Shown piece after piece: positions 1 to 11,562 of a stretch of DNA of 64,000 bases. The stretch comes from Pholiota molesta. Lineage: Eukaryota > Basidiomycota > Agaricomycetes > Agaricales > Strophariaceae. Location: contig JACGCK010000019.1 in assembly GCA_014925825.1 (NCBI GenBank), positions 434,001 to 498,000 of the forward strand, given 5' to 3'. The notes beneath the pieces were generated by a model, which made no database searches, was not told the origin of the DNA, and was given only the letters and a program-made list of their open reading frames with translations. A program made the position numbers and the translations under genes. Positions within the stretch are counted from its first letter, which is position 1. Every line of letters begins with the position of its first letter.

Positions 1-1030
1 GAGGATTTTGGAGGCTGCATACTTGGAGCAGCGGAGACTACAGGAGGCGGTAGGTCGAAGGAAACGGTGTGCGTCGTTGCAAGTTGGACCTGTGTATCCA
101 ATAATCATCCAGTGTGTCCGCAGTCTAGGGGGCATCAATTACTCACGTTTCCTTGTTCATAATAATGCACGTTAATCAAGATCTTTCCTGTAACCTGCTT
201 TGAGTTTAGGTTTACAGTATATTCTGATCGCCATCTTCCTGACCTACAATAATATGAAATGGATCTGTCAGAAGTTAGACATCCAAAAGAAAGCCGCTAA
301 CCAGAAGTTCGTCGGGTTATATTTGTTGGCAACAACCTGAATCACATAGTGGTCCGAAATCTCTTTAGGAGAGAACACTGCTATAACCCGTCGGTGAAGT
401 GAGCTTTCAGATAGTTCAGAGCGGATGCTTCAAGTGCTACACTGAACAATAAGATAAGTAAGAAGTCGTCAAAACTTTAGTAGTTCAAACATACCGGATC
501 GGTTCGTGCTCCTCGTTAGGTTCATATGGCTGAGGATCGGAGGCTTCCTGATCACACAGATGATCAACCTTTTCGTCCGACGATCCAGCCTACCGTACTC
601 ACTAGACTGAGGTGATCAAACACAAAGGATTGCTTCGATCTAGGATCCAGGAACCTCTCCTGACTATCTTCCTCATCCGATACTGGTCCTATTCGAGCAG
701 CTTCACTGATAATGGACTAGTAATCAGCGTGTCAAATGAGAATACACAACTCGATTCAATCTAACATACTAGATGATTTGTCTCCGGGACATCGACAACG
801 GTAAATTGTTCAATATTGTATTCCCTCAAGGCAGGTTGGATGTTTTCCTGAAGCAATCATCGTCCGAAATAATGGTGCGGATATCTTCCAGATTACGGGT
901 GTAATTAGCAAGTGTCTTTACAAGCCGAGAGGCAGTAATATAAGCATACCATTCAGCACATCGTTTATTCTCCCGGTGGTGATTGAAGCAGAAACTGAGC
1001 AGCAGCTTGCACACGTTCAGTCGCGTCCAT
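1..1030 (-). CDS. CAP1: F-actin-capping protein subunit alpha (3' end outside the window)
   Basis: Alpha subunit of the CapZ heterodimer, which caps barbed ends of actin filaments. The start at 1030 gives MDATERVQAAAQFLLQSPPG, the usual N-terminus of the fungal family. Later minus-strand exons give a DVRTIISDD-like block, a block ending EEHEPIR just before a GTATGT donor near 495, then VVANKYNPTNFW and SGRWRSEY (about 200-330), and finally SFDLPPPVVSAA near the window edge. These follow the capping-alpha order. The coding frame breaks by single bases at least near 967-971 (a base is missing before the INDVLN block), near 845 and near 790, and possibly near position 20. All substitutions look conservative, so indel errors are as likely as decay. 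The last few dozen residues lie outside the window. Confident in family, not in exon borders. Confidence 0.8.
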
Positions 1031-1255
1031 GTTGGTGTTGTCGTTGAGACGCGCTTCGACCATTCAGGCTCATCTAGCTTCGGCAACTGCCGACTATATC
1101 ACATCTGGTCTGCCAACGCTCTCACCCAGGTTGTTCTTGCACTCCTCACTTCAATCCACGCTTCGGCTTCCACATTCATATGCGATATAATATGCGCAAT
1201 GCTCCATGTTCAAAATGTATGTGAATTACTTTACATATGGTTTATGCTACACTAA

Positions 1256-3139
1256 TCAATTACAGCTTTGCAATCGCAATAATTGCGCCTCAGTTACACC
1301 AGCACCCATCGCCGATGTCGACGAAACACCACCGGTGACAGTCTTGATGAGATTGTCAGCGTAGTCGGCACCACTCCACTGTGTATTTCAGTCAGCTTAT
1401 GTTTTCAAGAGGAGAAGAAAATGTCCAACCTTTTGATGGGTGAGAACGTCGCAGCCAATTCACGCTCTCTGCGCTGCACAAGCTCGACATAGGCCTGCAT
1501 ACCGGTCTGAGCAAAGTTTTTGGCGAAGACGTCCGAAATATAGGCGTTTGAGTGAAGTCCAGCGAGCTGTGTCATAGAGAGGTTAGAACTAGTACGTCAC
1601 ATTTGTCGGGCGACTCACAGTGATAAATTGCCAGACAAATCCAAGCTTGCCGAGCTCCCAGACATAATTTTTCATGTCCTTATCGGTGAGACCAGCAGCT
1701 TCCCAGTTGAAGGAAGGGCTCAAGTTGTAGGCCAACCAATGTCCAGGGCGAGCCGCATGAACCCATGAGCGAATTCTTGTGCTTGCGACAAGATCGGTTT
1801 CTTGGTCTCCATCCACAAGAGGTCGGCATATGGAGCGAAGGCGATGGCGCGGTGGATTGCGCATTGCGTTCCGCCTTGGTAACGGTAGTAGCCCTCACGA
1901 GTTCTTGGGCTGTGCCAATCCCAGTAGGGCACAGACTTCAAGCCGAACTCTTTCTGGGCGATCGCGACAGCATTGGGGTAGGAAACATCGGCATGCGAGC
2001 ATGAATTTGGAAATCTGACTCTTGTTAACGCCTTGCTTAGCGAGAGCCTCGAAAGAGTGACGGAGAATAGCTGTAGGTTGGCGTTGGCGATCCAAGCATC
2101 CTCGATGGCTTGCAGTTCGGCGCCATTCTTGCCGAGAGCTTCAGCCTCGACCATGACGACGTTTAAAGGGCGCAGGCTTGCGTTTGTGCTGCCAAGGATG
2201 AAAGCGTGGTCACGAGCATCAATATTGGTGGTGATAAGGGTAGCGGCTTCCGAATCAGTTCGGGCAATGGCCAAGTTCTCGACGCCCATGATATCGTACT
2301 GGAGACGGATGGCACGAGGCGATCTATGTGCTCCTGGATGGGCACCAAGACTTTTCCGGCCATATGTCCACACTTCTTGGTTCCGGGGGCTTGATCTTCG
2401 ATGTGAATACCAGCAGCACCCTTCTCGACGAACATCTTGGTGAGCTTCATGACGGCGGTCAGACCACCATGCCCGGTGTCAGCATCGGCAACAATGGGAC
2501 GAAGGTAGTCAATCTGGGGTGTATTGGCAAGTTCAGCCTCCGACAGACGAGATCGGGCCTCTTGTTGTTTCCTGTCATGGAACAGTTGTGCCATGAATAG
2601 ATGTTCAACCTTGTTGGGCACGGTATTGGAGGGATAATCTTATTCCGACATTTAGACGGTCGTTTCGCATCATAGAAGAATTGGACCTTACCAGCAAGAT
2701 CAGGACCAGGCTCATTGGTGCTTGAGGCGGTACTTGATGATTGCCATCCCGAAACATAGACAGTCTCGAGATACTTGGCCATTTGCGTCACCTGGACGGG
2801 GTCAAGACTGGAGGGGAACATTCAGCTCGCATCCAACTATGATTTCATGAAAATACTTACGCTCCATAGGTATGCGAGGGTGTTCCCCGCTTCGCGTGCT
2901 CGCTCAGCAAATTCCAAAGCTTCTTGCCTAGGACGTTCGAGGGATATTGGATGGGAAGGGTTCCGCGCTTTGAAACGACATCGGCCGCGGTGTAGGGTCG
3001 GACAACTCGCGCAAAGCGAGGGCTCTAGAAAGTGATTCCTGTTAGTAGGTAAAGGAGAATATGATGTATATATAAATACCTTCCACCATCGCTCGACTTC
3101 AGCGACTTCCTGTTCGAAACGTGCTCTCTCGCTGGTCAT
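1256..3139 (-). CDS. ICL1: Isocitrate lyase (glyoxylate cycle)
   Basis: Splits isocitrate into glyoxylate and succinate, the first step of the glyoxylate bypass for growth on acetate or fatty acids. The start at 3139 reads [20 protein letters not shown], then an intron, then [17 protein letters not shown]. Next come [37 protein letters not shown], the active-site signature KKCGH (2361-2378 region), [31 protein letters not shown], and a C-terminus [17 protein letters not shown] before the TGA at 1256. At least four introns of 50-65 nt. The frame is broken by single-base losses near 2310, 2050, 2000 and 1762, yet no nonsense substitution is seen. The neighbour upstream is ALG7, with about 740 bp between. 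Identity is certain; integrity as printed is not. Confidence 0.93.
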
Positions 3140-3875
3140 GGTGTAGTGTACAGGGATGATGTAGGTATGGGGGAAACAGGAGATGGTGGCAGTCGATATA
3201 TAAGAGCTATATGTGGAGTCGCATAACACTTGTGCAATCGAGCTGCTGATAGTGGCCGAAGGATGAGTGCGGAGCATGTGATTCCGTTCCATTGCCGGAG
3301 TTTGCGCACCATTGCGGGGCCGTGCGGGGTTCCCAATAGTACGCCCGTAGACGCCCGGGTCGGCTCTCCTGCTATTACCAAACCTGTCTACTCTGCGCCA
3401 CTGCCGTGCAACTCTTATACTTAAGCCCGCCGTGCCAGCTCTCATTTCCCCTATACATTGCGCGCTTTCTACTCGCTATGACCATCCAAAACACGCTCTA
3501 ACTCCAATGGCACACGCTCTCAGCCTCCTCGATGTTGTCCACTGCGGATTTTCAGCGGACTTTCGAGCCTCGACTGCATGCGCATTCTCAATACTCTAAT
3601 TCATTGGGCGGGAACGAACAAGACACCTTCGGACGAGCGGGCTAAGTCTTAACCCAGTCGGCCGTCGATGACTCGAAAGTAAGTAACTTGTGAAATCGGT
3701 GACCCAACCGGTCACAAATTTAGAAGCCTTGAGAACAAGATACGATTTCACGTTTTAAGTTAGTATCGCATGGAACGGATAGTCCTTGGGTCCAAAAAAG
3801 CATGTTCTTAGCTGCTCTCAGATAGCCCAAAATATGTTGCCCGAGAAGGATGCATATATTTCGCTTGAAGCGAAG
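3140..3875. other. Intergenic region between ICL1 start and ALG7 end
   Basis: No coding exon recognised. It holds the presumed ICL1 promoter (read leftwards) and the 3' end of ALG7. The strand facing ICL1 is C/T-rich near 3420-3500. I could not identify a specific operator. Confidence 0.5.
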
Positions 3876-5704
3876 CTATCTACGATCGCCGTCGTAAACA
3901 AGCCATGCAAGAGCATACCTAATTACAAAGGCAAGAATGCTCCCGGCGACCTTGCAAAAACAGCCTGGTTAACATTATTCCGTCCCAGATGTTTAAATAG
4001 CTCTGCACGACGTACTTGGGAACATATCAGAACCTGAACCAGACGTTTCTCGGTCATCGGGCCAAATCGCAGCAGGAAGAAGTTCAAGATAGTGAGATTC
4101 GTCGTATTGACGATGGCGCCAGTTGCCGGATCAGTTGTAACTTCAGTCAGCTTCAACGCAGAAAGTATACGGAGAACGACTGTCGTCATTTTTGAGGGCC
4201 TAGTTGGGAACTTCTTGGAGGATGCATCTGGAACGGCCTGCGACGGATATAGAAGATTGGTATCCTTGTCGAATCTGATAGGACAGCAATGCAGCAGTCA
4301 GATCCAGCTCCAGTTCCGAAGAAAGCTGCTCGGCTAACCTTGGTACCCTATGCCGAGGACACGGAACAAGTCCGAATAATTGAGGGCATGACAAGAGGAA
4401 GTTGAATATTTGTGGCATGAAGAAGAGCAACAGCGTTTTTGAAAAATGGGCCTGGATCCCTACAACGGCGAATGCCATCCCAGTGACATAGCATAACGTA
4501 TCGCCAGGAAAAACTCGCGCAGGGTACCTACCAGCATGGTGAGTGAGTGGGTGTGGTACTGCAATAAAATATCACATACCAGTTATGGTACATGAAGCCT
4601 GTGCAAACAGCCACCATCGGTAGCATAAAATAGAGGCTGAATAGATGTCGTTCAACGAGCTCGCGGCTACCATAGGACATGCCAGCGCTCCAGACACCAC
4701 CAAATTCCAGTTCAGCCTTGTTCCCAAGCAAATGAAGAGGTATCCTGAAGCCAATTGGCCATGGTAAATACAGCAAGTCGTTTATGATGACGGAAAGCGC
4801 GATGATAAGAGCCTGGCTGACTTCGGAGCCGTTGATTCCTGCAAGGATGTTAATGCTGTTCGTTGAAAATGTCGACAGCAAAGACATATAAACATAGTAT
4901 AAAGGCCCTAATTTGAACGGTCAGTATTACAACAGAAATAGGCTGTTACGATACTTGCCTAAGTTGATTAGTTTCCCTAAAATGAAGCGAAGCGGAAGCG
5001 GAACGACGACATTAGTGTTTCCGCGCTCAGCGTAATAGACCATCAATAGAGGTACAGAAGCTATTATGGGAATGGGAAGTTTATGTCTCCAGCGAATATC
5101 AAATATATCATCGAGAAAGCCAAGCATTGTCGCCACTAGGAGAGATAACAAAGACGATAAATATACGGCGAGCTGATTCGGAATCCAGGTTATATCGCAG
5201 CGTCCGTGGAGAAACGTATGAAGATAATGCACACCTGATAGTGAGGAAATTCTGCGACTGTAATTCCTTCAGCTGCTGTTTTAACATTTGCCTGTTCCAA
5301 TATAGGCATGGAGAAGGCGAATGGAATGAAGAGTATTAGGGAGAGGATATAGATCGAGGCAGCCACAAGTCCCAGGCTTTCAGGCCTGTTTTGACAAGTC
5401 ACTTTAGACCGTATACATTCGAAAGAGAAACCACGTACACGAGGAGGTCTTGCTCGGGAATAGACTTATCGTAGTATTTGAGCAAGTCCTTCCCGCTAAG
5501 TCTTGCTTTAACAAATGTTGGTCCTAGAGCGGGAACGAGGTATATAGTCGCGAGAAACGCGAAGATAGAGAATCCAATGGAAGAGTAAAGTGCCGGAATT
5601 GAAGGCATAGGGTCTAGCAAGGGCCTGATGATAAACCATGAGGCTACTGGTACCAAACTGACTAGCAGTAAAGATGGCAGTGGGCGGGGTTGCAGTATCG
5701 GCAT
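3876..5704 (-). CDS. ALG7: UDP-GlcNAc:dolichyl-phosphate GlcNAc-1-phosphotransferase (Alg7)
   Basis: Polytopic ER membrane enzyme that starts the dolichol-linked oligosaccharide for N-glycosylation, the target of tunicamycin. The start at 5704 opens [16 protein letters not shown], followed by hydrophobic helices and [16 protein letters not shown]. Family hallmarks follow in order: [20 protein letters not shown] (the DDxxD-type loop near 5080-5120), [17 protein letters not shown] (about 4830-4850), [20 protein letters not shown], and a helical tail. The last exon ends [18 protein letters not shown] with a TAG at 3876. Introns are about 50 nt. The junction after KSIPE has two possible donors (see rejected list). 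No frameshift seen. It diverges from the SET-TAD3 gene with about 250 bp shared. Confidence 0.9.
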
Positions 5705-5958
5705 GATGATACGGGCGTTCGTGTTGACACGATATATTGATACAGAAGTTCGGCGGTGATTTCAATTTCTTCCCATTAACGGGCCATTGGGATTCTAAGA
5801 TGTTAGAGATAGGGAGGATACGAGTCCTGATGATGATGAGGTCAACGTGTGGCCGACGTGTCTCGACATTGGCCAGCGGGCCGCTGATCCGGAACGGATC
5901 ACTCGCTTTTCTTCGCCGTCTTCGACTTCATTCACAACGACCATCTACATTTTGGCCT
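5705..5958. promoter_or_regulatory. Divergent promoter, ALG7 / SET-TAD3
   Basis: About 250 bp separate the proposed starts of two divergently transcribed genes, so both promoters and 5' leaders must lie here. No specific motif is assigned. Confidence 0.45.
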
Positions 5959-7819
5959 ATGACCTCGGAACCAGAACTCTCGCAGGGGCCACCCATCTCA
6001 ATAACTCAGGGTGCATCATAAAGATCACAAAGGATAAAGGAAGGGGCGTATATGGTCAGTATTTTCCAGCCTCTCTATAAGTAGTTCATAGCCAAAAATC
6101 TCATCGCAGCATCTCGTTTGATACCTAGAAACACTCTGGTAGAGATTAGTCCTGTGTTGCTGTTTTCAAAAGACGAATACGAAAAATACGGTGAGCATCT
6201 TCGATATGTGAGTTCATTTTAGAATACTGATGTTACGTCGATCTGCAGGAAAGCATACCGTTCTGGATCATTATACCTTCAAATGGCCAGAGGGACGCAT
6301 GGCGCTTGCACTTGGACTAGGTTCGGCATATTTGGACACAAATATTCTCTCTAAATATTCACCATAACGCCCAGGATCTCTGTTCAATCATTCCGAAGCG
6401 CCTAATGTATCGTACACCCTTGACACAAAGCTCGACTGCATCAAATATACAACCGTACATGATGTTCATCCTGATGAAGAGCTCTGCATCTACTATGGCC
6501 AGAATCTTGGTTCTCAAATGCGAATCCCGTTCCGACGAACGAGAGTACTGCAGAACTCGATGATGGTTGGGGTGGATTGACGGCTGTCGTGACGAGACCG
6601 TGGATCTACATGCCGGTATAACAAATCCATATAATGTTGGTCCGCAAGACGAGATCATTCCTGAAGATGATCTTCCTTTTACGCGATTCAAGCCTCCACC
6701 GGACGAGGAGGACCCCCAGTCAATTCGAACAGGTAGGAAGAAGAGAACTTGTATGACTTCAACATCCTGATCTTTGAGATAGTGCAGGCATGGGTTGTCG
6801 ATATCCCTGAACCACGACATATCACAACTCTGCTGAAGTATGTCTTCCTCTTCATAAGTACAAACAACTCATTTTTGACCAATCGCAAGATGGTTAAAAC
6901 AGGCTGGTCTAGATGGTCCCGAACTTGGCCACCTCAAGCGCATTCGAAAATATGACGCCACGACGACCCTTCTTCTAAGTACAGAACCTGAAGCCCCACA
7001 ACTCCCTCAAGATCTCAATCTCCCCGCTCCCTATCTCCTTCCTGTCCCGACTTCCTCCGCCCTTACTATTCCGTCCTTAACGTTAAAATCAGCTCTATGG
7101 CCTACTATGTACACTCCGCGCAGAAAAGATGAACCGGAATTGTGGACTCGTGGGAAGCTCAGATGGGCATGGGACGCCATGAGAAGAACGGTCAACTGTG
7201 CTATCGCGGCCCAGCCGAGAAGGAAGAAGTGCGTGCTGTTTTTTCCTCGCATCTATTTGTCGCTGTCCCTTGCGCAGCCTATCTGATGCGTGAACACTTT
7301 GGCTTGTAGCTACCCATCGCTGCACTAATTCCAGAATCGTTCGAAGCATATACTCAATCTCAGCTTTCTCCTTCGCCTTTTATTGCATCTGACACTCGCC
7401 GCACAACTAAACATCCATTGCGACATGCCGCCATAAATGCAATTAGAAAGCTCGCAGATTTTCAAGCCTCCAACGATCAAGATTCAGACGTTACTAAACC
7501 GAAAGCGCCCGTACATGAAGATTCCGCTGAAAGCGAAGAGATATCACGGAATGGGTCTAATTATCTGCTTACTGATCGGACATTCTTTATCACTCATGAA
7601 CCCTGCATTATGTGCAGTATGGCGCTACTTCATTCTCGAGTGAAAGAAGTCGTTTATCTATACCCAATGTCTAAAACTGGTGGCTGCGGTGGTTGTGCAT
7701 GTCTTCCTATATTGAAAGGCGTCAATCACCGCTTTGCAATCTTACAGTGGAAAATTGGCGGAAGGTATGGTCGGTTTTCTGAGAAGGATTTAGTCGTGGA
7801 AGAGGCAACAGATGCATGA
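5959..7819 (+). CDS. TAD3: SET-domain protein joined to Tad3 subunit of tRNA A34 deaminase
   Basis: The C-terminal half is the Tad3/ADAT3 partner of the Tad2-Tad3 enzyme that converts A34 to inosine in tRNA. It has DIPEPRHITTLLKWLKQAGL, LWTRGKLRWAWDAMRRTV, LPIAALIPESFE, HPLRHAAINAIRK and THEPCIMCSMALLHSRVKEV, ending GGCGGCACLPILKGVNHRF. The active-site Glu of HAE is absent (HPL), as usual for the non-catalytic Tad3. The N-terminal half is a SET methyltransferase fold: KDKGRGVYAS, FNHSEAPNVSYTLD and DEELCIYYGQNL. An acidic linker ending DPQSIRT joins both through a spliced intron with no Met-initiated break. Frame changes near 6030, 6508, 6580 and 7207 look like single-base indels. The start at 5959 is tentative. 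It could be two genes, but the splice frames argue for one. Confidence 0.8.
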
Positions 7820-7965
7820 AAATGATATTGTACAATTCTTCATATTTGTCTAGATGAACTACGATTTGGTCCAAAGAGGATGTAGCACGCACGTCTTTGA
7901 GGCAGAAAGATATGTTACACTTCAGATAATATAACCCATAGCTTTTAATTGACAAGAGAACATTT

Positions 7966-10232
7966 TCAGAGACGAGGGTGTGTATGAGTTCCAGTAGGCT
8001 GCCATTGCTTTGCCTTGACGTATTCAAGGAGAGCATCGTCAGAAAGATTTCTGAAGAGGGCATTCTCGTCAACGTTCTAGAAAACGCTGCTTAGCTATGC
8101 TGAAAACTTCAGATTTGCGACACTCACGTCTTTCTGCGCCGTGCGGATGACGGCGACGGCGATCTGGGCGCTAATTTCCCGGATACGGATCAAACGAGGA
8201 TATATAAGACCGGCTGCAGACTCATCGGGAGTGAGAGAACCGGCCAGAGCGACAGCAGCTTGTTCCACCATGTCATCTGTTACATGCTTGGCTTTGGAGA
8301 GGATGGATCCCATGCCGATACCGGGAAAGATATACATGTTGTTGCCCTGGCCAGGTTCGTAGAGAGTGCCTTCGAACTCGACGGCACTATAAGGGCTGCC
8401 TGATGCAAACAACACAGAGCCATTAGTCCTAAAAGTAAGGTACAATTAGGTACAATTAGATAGATTAAGAATTTGGTTATCTAAACTTTACCAGTGAATA
8501 GCGTCTGCGTAATCGACCTCGCACAAGGATACAGGGTTCGAGAGAGGAAGATGATAGGTCGGGTGTTGAGGGTCGCCATCAGACGAACGGCGTCTTCAGT
8601 GAATGCATTCTACAATGGCGAGAGAAAAGATAAAGCGACGTCCCTTTCAAGTAATTATATTGGCATACCCTAATTGTGCTTAGACCAAGGAGGGCAGTGG
8701 GTTTGACGTGCCTGATAATGTCAACAAGGAAGTCAAAGGGGGGCCATGATAATCAGTGCGAGCGAAGTCTGTAGAAGAGATGAATCAGCGAGGTAGGTTG
8801 TAATATAATCGGATATATACACACATTTCTTGTGCTCTTGAAGTCCTGGCCTATCAGCAGTGATCAGACCTTTCGAATCCACGGTCTTTATCGTATGGAG
8901 ATCAATATCCTTATTTGGAGATATAACCCTAAATTACAAACCCACATAGATGCGATTTTTCGCCTGTTCTTCACTCAAGCCGAGGACTGTGAAAAAAGAC
9001 ACGAGTTGTTTAGCAACACCGATACCAGCTGATCCGGCCCCAAAGAACAGGATCGTTTGTTCCACAAGAGGAGTTCCAGCAGCCGACGAGGCCAATCGGG
9101 CGGCATTTAAGAAACCAGCGAGAATGACAGAGCCTTCAAATGTAGTATGAGATGAGCGTGTCACATTGGGTTGCATGGATGTTAACTAACCTGTGCCTTG
9201 AATCTGTACCAAAAAAAATAACGTATGGAATCATAAAGAGAGCAAAAACCGAATGTGTAGAATATTACATACGTCGTCGTTGAAGCAGCGGTACTTGCGT
9301 CTGTATCTCTCGAGATACCTGAATGCATTATCCGTCGAGAAGTCCTCAAATTGAACCAAAAGTTGGGGGAATGTTTCTGTCATCGCTTCCATGAACTCAT
9401 CCATGAATTCATCCATCTATAGACACATTTCAGATAAGTTATACTGTCAGTGGCCGCAGGTCTAATGACATACCTCCGCGGTTTGGGGCCGCTTCCGGTG
9501 AACACCCAAGTAAAGAGGGTCATTTAAGTATTTTTCTGTATTCGTTCCCAGGTCGAGGCATATCGGTATGGTGGTAGTGGGCTTGATGCCGGCGCCACCA
9601 ATGTATAGGTCACTGACCACGACATAAATTGTCAGCAAAAGATAAGCAAATATCAAAACTGTTCACGGACAGCTTGCCGATCGAAATGGGGAGTCCATTA
9701 GCACCGAGATCTCCAAGACCAAGAATGCGAGAGCCTGGAACAACGAGGAGAGATTAATTCACCGGAAGAGATATTTGCAGGATGGGGATTGAGCTTACCA
9801 TCGGTTACGACAGCGATCCTGGCCGCTTGTGCATTAGACCATGACCGGAGGACCTCACGGATATGGCCCTTGTTATCAATGGTAACGTACATGCCTTCCG
9901 GACGACGCCAAATATGTGAATAATTGGAGCAAGCATCGCCGACCTAGACGGACTCCTGCATGAAGATGAAGCCGTCAAACGCGGCTTTAAAAACTTACAG
10001 TTGGGGTATAGAGAATTGGAACGATCTCTAGCATATTGGTGACAAGGACTTCATAAAATAAGTTCGGGTCGCGCTCTTTCAGACCATTGAGATAGATGTA
10101 TTTCTCCAGACCGTTGTGTTTGCTGCGCAGTTGAGCGAGACAGCGTTGTCGGTGGTCGGTGTTCAAGAAATATGGGGGAATGCGTGCAGATGCATTGGGC
10201 ATCGAGCTCACAGGGAGGGTGGACAAGGTCAT
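7966..10232 (-). CDS. MAE1: NAD(P)-dependent malic enzyme
   Basis: Oxidative decarboxylation of malate to pyruvate, supplying pyruvate and reducing power. The start at 10232 opens MTLSTLPVSSMPNASARIPP, then VLVTNMLEIVPILYTPTV typical of the malic enzyme N-domain. Next are IAVVTDGSRILGLGDLGANG (split by an intron), KPTTTIPICLDLGTNTEKYL, the signature FNDDIQGTGSVILAGF, the Rossmann motif FFGAGSAGIGVAKQL, FPLSNPVSLCEVDYADAI and GNNMYIFPGIGMGSI. It ends QWQPTGTHTHPRL at 7966. At least eight short introns. Single-base losses interrupt the frame at a six-G run at 8738-8743 and near 8546, plus probably around 9670. No clear mitochondrial presequence, so compartment is open. It converges with the SET-TAD3 gene, leaving about 150 bp. 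Confidence 0.92.
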
Positions 10233-10657
10233 GGTGGGGGTTGAAGGAAAAGGTCTGACTTCAGTTAGTATTTATACAAGTGGTGAAATAGGATTTATAG
10301 TTAGAAAACGATTAATAATGTAAGGTGTGTGAATGGTGGAACATCAAGTTGCACATGTGAATGCGAGGAGTCATCAAAGTCGGCAGGTTGTCTGAGGGAA
10401 ATGGCGGAACGATGAGGAACCAAAGAGGAGCTGAAAGTCGCCATTTCGAGAACGGCCTTCCGCCGATCAATCACGGGGCCCCTTCCACTGCGCGACTCGA
10501 CTGTTCTATACACCCCAACCCAGTTCCAAAGTCTACATCTTCGCTTCCAATAGGCCAATAGCAGCCAATGCCGTCCTATCAGAACCACAGTCAATCTACA
10601 TGCCACGAAATAAACACGGTTCACGCACACCAATTCCACCCAAAAAAGGGCGTTCAA
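10233..10657. other. Intergenic region, malic enzyme promoter side
   Basis: No supported exon. It contains the presumed promoter of the malic enzyme gene and the 3' end of the mL58 gene. Confidence 0.45.
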
Positions 10658-11224
10658 TTACCACAGCTCGCGTCGTTTTTTGCTGATGGCCTTCACAATA
10701 GAATGCTTTTCACTCCACTTCTCGCGCCGCGCTTCATGTTTCTCGTCTCGGACTTTGAGAACCGCTGTACGTTGGGATGTCTTTAACGGCGCCATCAATC
10801 CGATGAAGTTTGGCGTGCAATTGAACCGCTTCGCCAGCTTCCCTCGGGTGTACTTCTCGGGATTCAAAGCTCTCAGTTCACGAATCTTTTCAATGTCTTT
10901 ATCTGACACGCGAGGAGGTGCCTCAGCCGGTGGTGAGCGGCTGAGTGGTGGTAAAGGTTCTCCATTGTAAGGCGTTGGTGGGCGGAGCAGAGGGGAGGCG
11001 GGGGCAGTCATGAGAGAGAAAGGTGTAGGGGCTGTGGGAGGCGGTCTATGGATAAACGTCAGGCCGTCTTCTTCTAGCTTTGTCACCGCAGCTTTGGGAT
11101 TGTTGACGAGAGGATCCTTGGCATGGTATGCTGGTCGTTCCGCGGTGCCAGGTCTTGGACGGGGGTATTTTGCTGTATAGCGAGCAAGACTAGAAGCAAA
11201 AGAGAGGACACGGGTCGACTTCAT
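10658..11224 (-). CDS. MRPL20: Mitochondrial large ribosomal subunit protein mL58 (Mrpl20-like)
   Basis: A single-exon 188-residue protein. The first 20 residues (MKSTRVLSFASSLARYTAKY) form a basic, hydroxylated presequence suited to mitochondrial import. The middle is Pro-rich. The C-terminal half carries RVSDKDIEKIRELRALNPEK, TRGKLAKRFNCTPNFIG and a strongly basic tail ending KAISKKRRELW. This pattern matches the fungal mitoribosomal protein mL58/Mrpl20, a structural protein of the mitochondrial large subunit. No frame break. The assignment rests on motif recall without an alignment. Confidence 0.72.
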   Translation of the reverse strand: MKSTRVLSFASSLARYTAKYPRPRPGTAERPAYHAKDPLVNNPKAAVTKLEEDGLTFIHRPPPTAPTPFSLMTAPASPLLRPPTPYNGEPLPPLSRSPPAEAPPRVSDKDIEKIRELRALNPEKYTRGKLAKRFNCTPNFIGLMAPLKTSQRTAVLKVRDEKHEARREKWSEKHSIVKAISKKRRELW

Positions 11225-11562
11225 GAGTGATGAGGGCGGTCGACGCGCTGCACGCCGTTGAGATGTACGAGCTCAACGTCAACGTTGGTTGCAAACAAAA
11301 AGTGGACTACAGCGTTTCTCACGGTCGGATTCAGAATGTCCAAAAATGGTTACTGATCAAAAATTGGAAATGCTCATCAATAGCCTCAAAAAAGTCCTGA
11401 TCATGAATAACTCTAACCATACAACGACTAAGTGGCAATTCAGGACTGAGGATATTTTACATAGATATCATTTAGGACTACCAAGTGCTAGCATGGACTG
11501 AGCGCGTCGTAATTTTCTATCACACGATATAAACCATACATGGCATTTCCAGTTGCGCCATT
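11225..11562. other. Intergenic region, mL58 promoter / GST 3' flank
   Basis: About 340 bp with no supported coding exon; moderately AT-rich. Probably the mL58 promoter and GST terminator. Confidence 0.4.

Noticed and set aside
5400..5450. GC-AG intron in ALG7
   Set aside because: A GC donor after KSIPE would give a tidy junction, but a canonical GTACGT donor a few bases downstream also keeps the frame.
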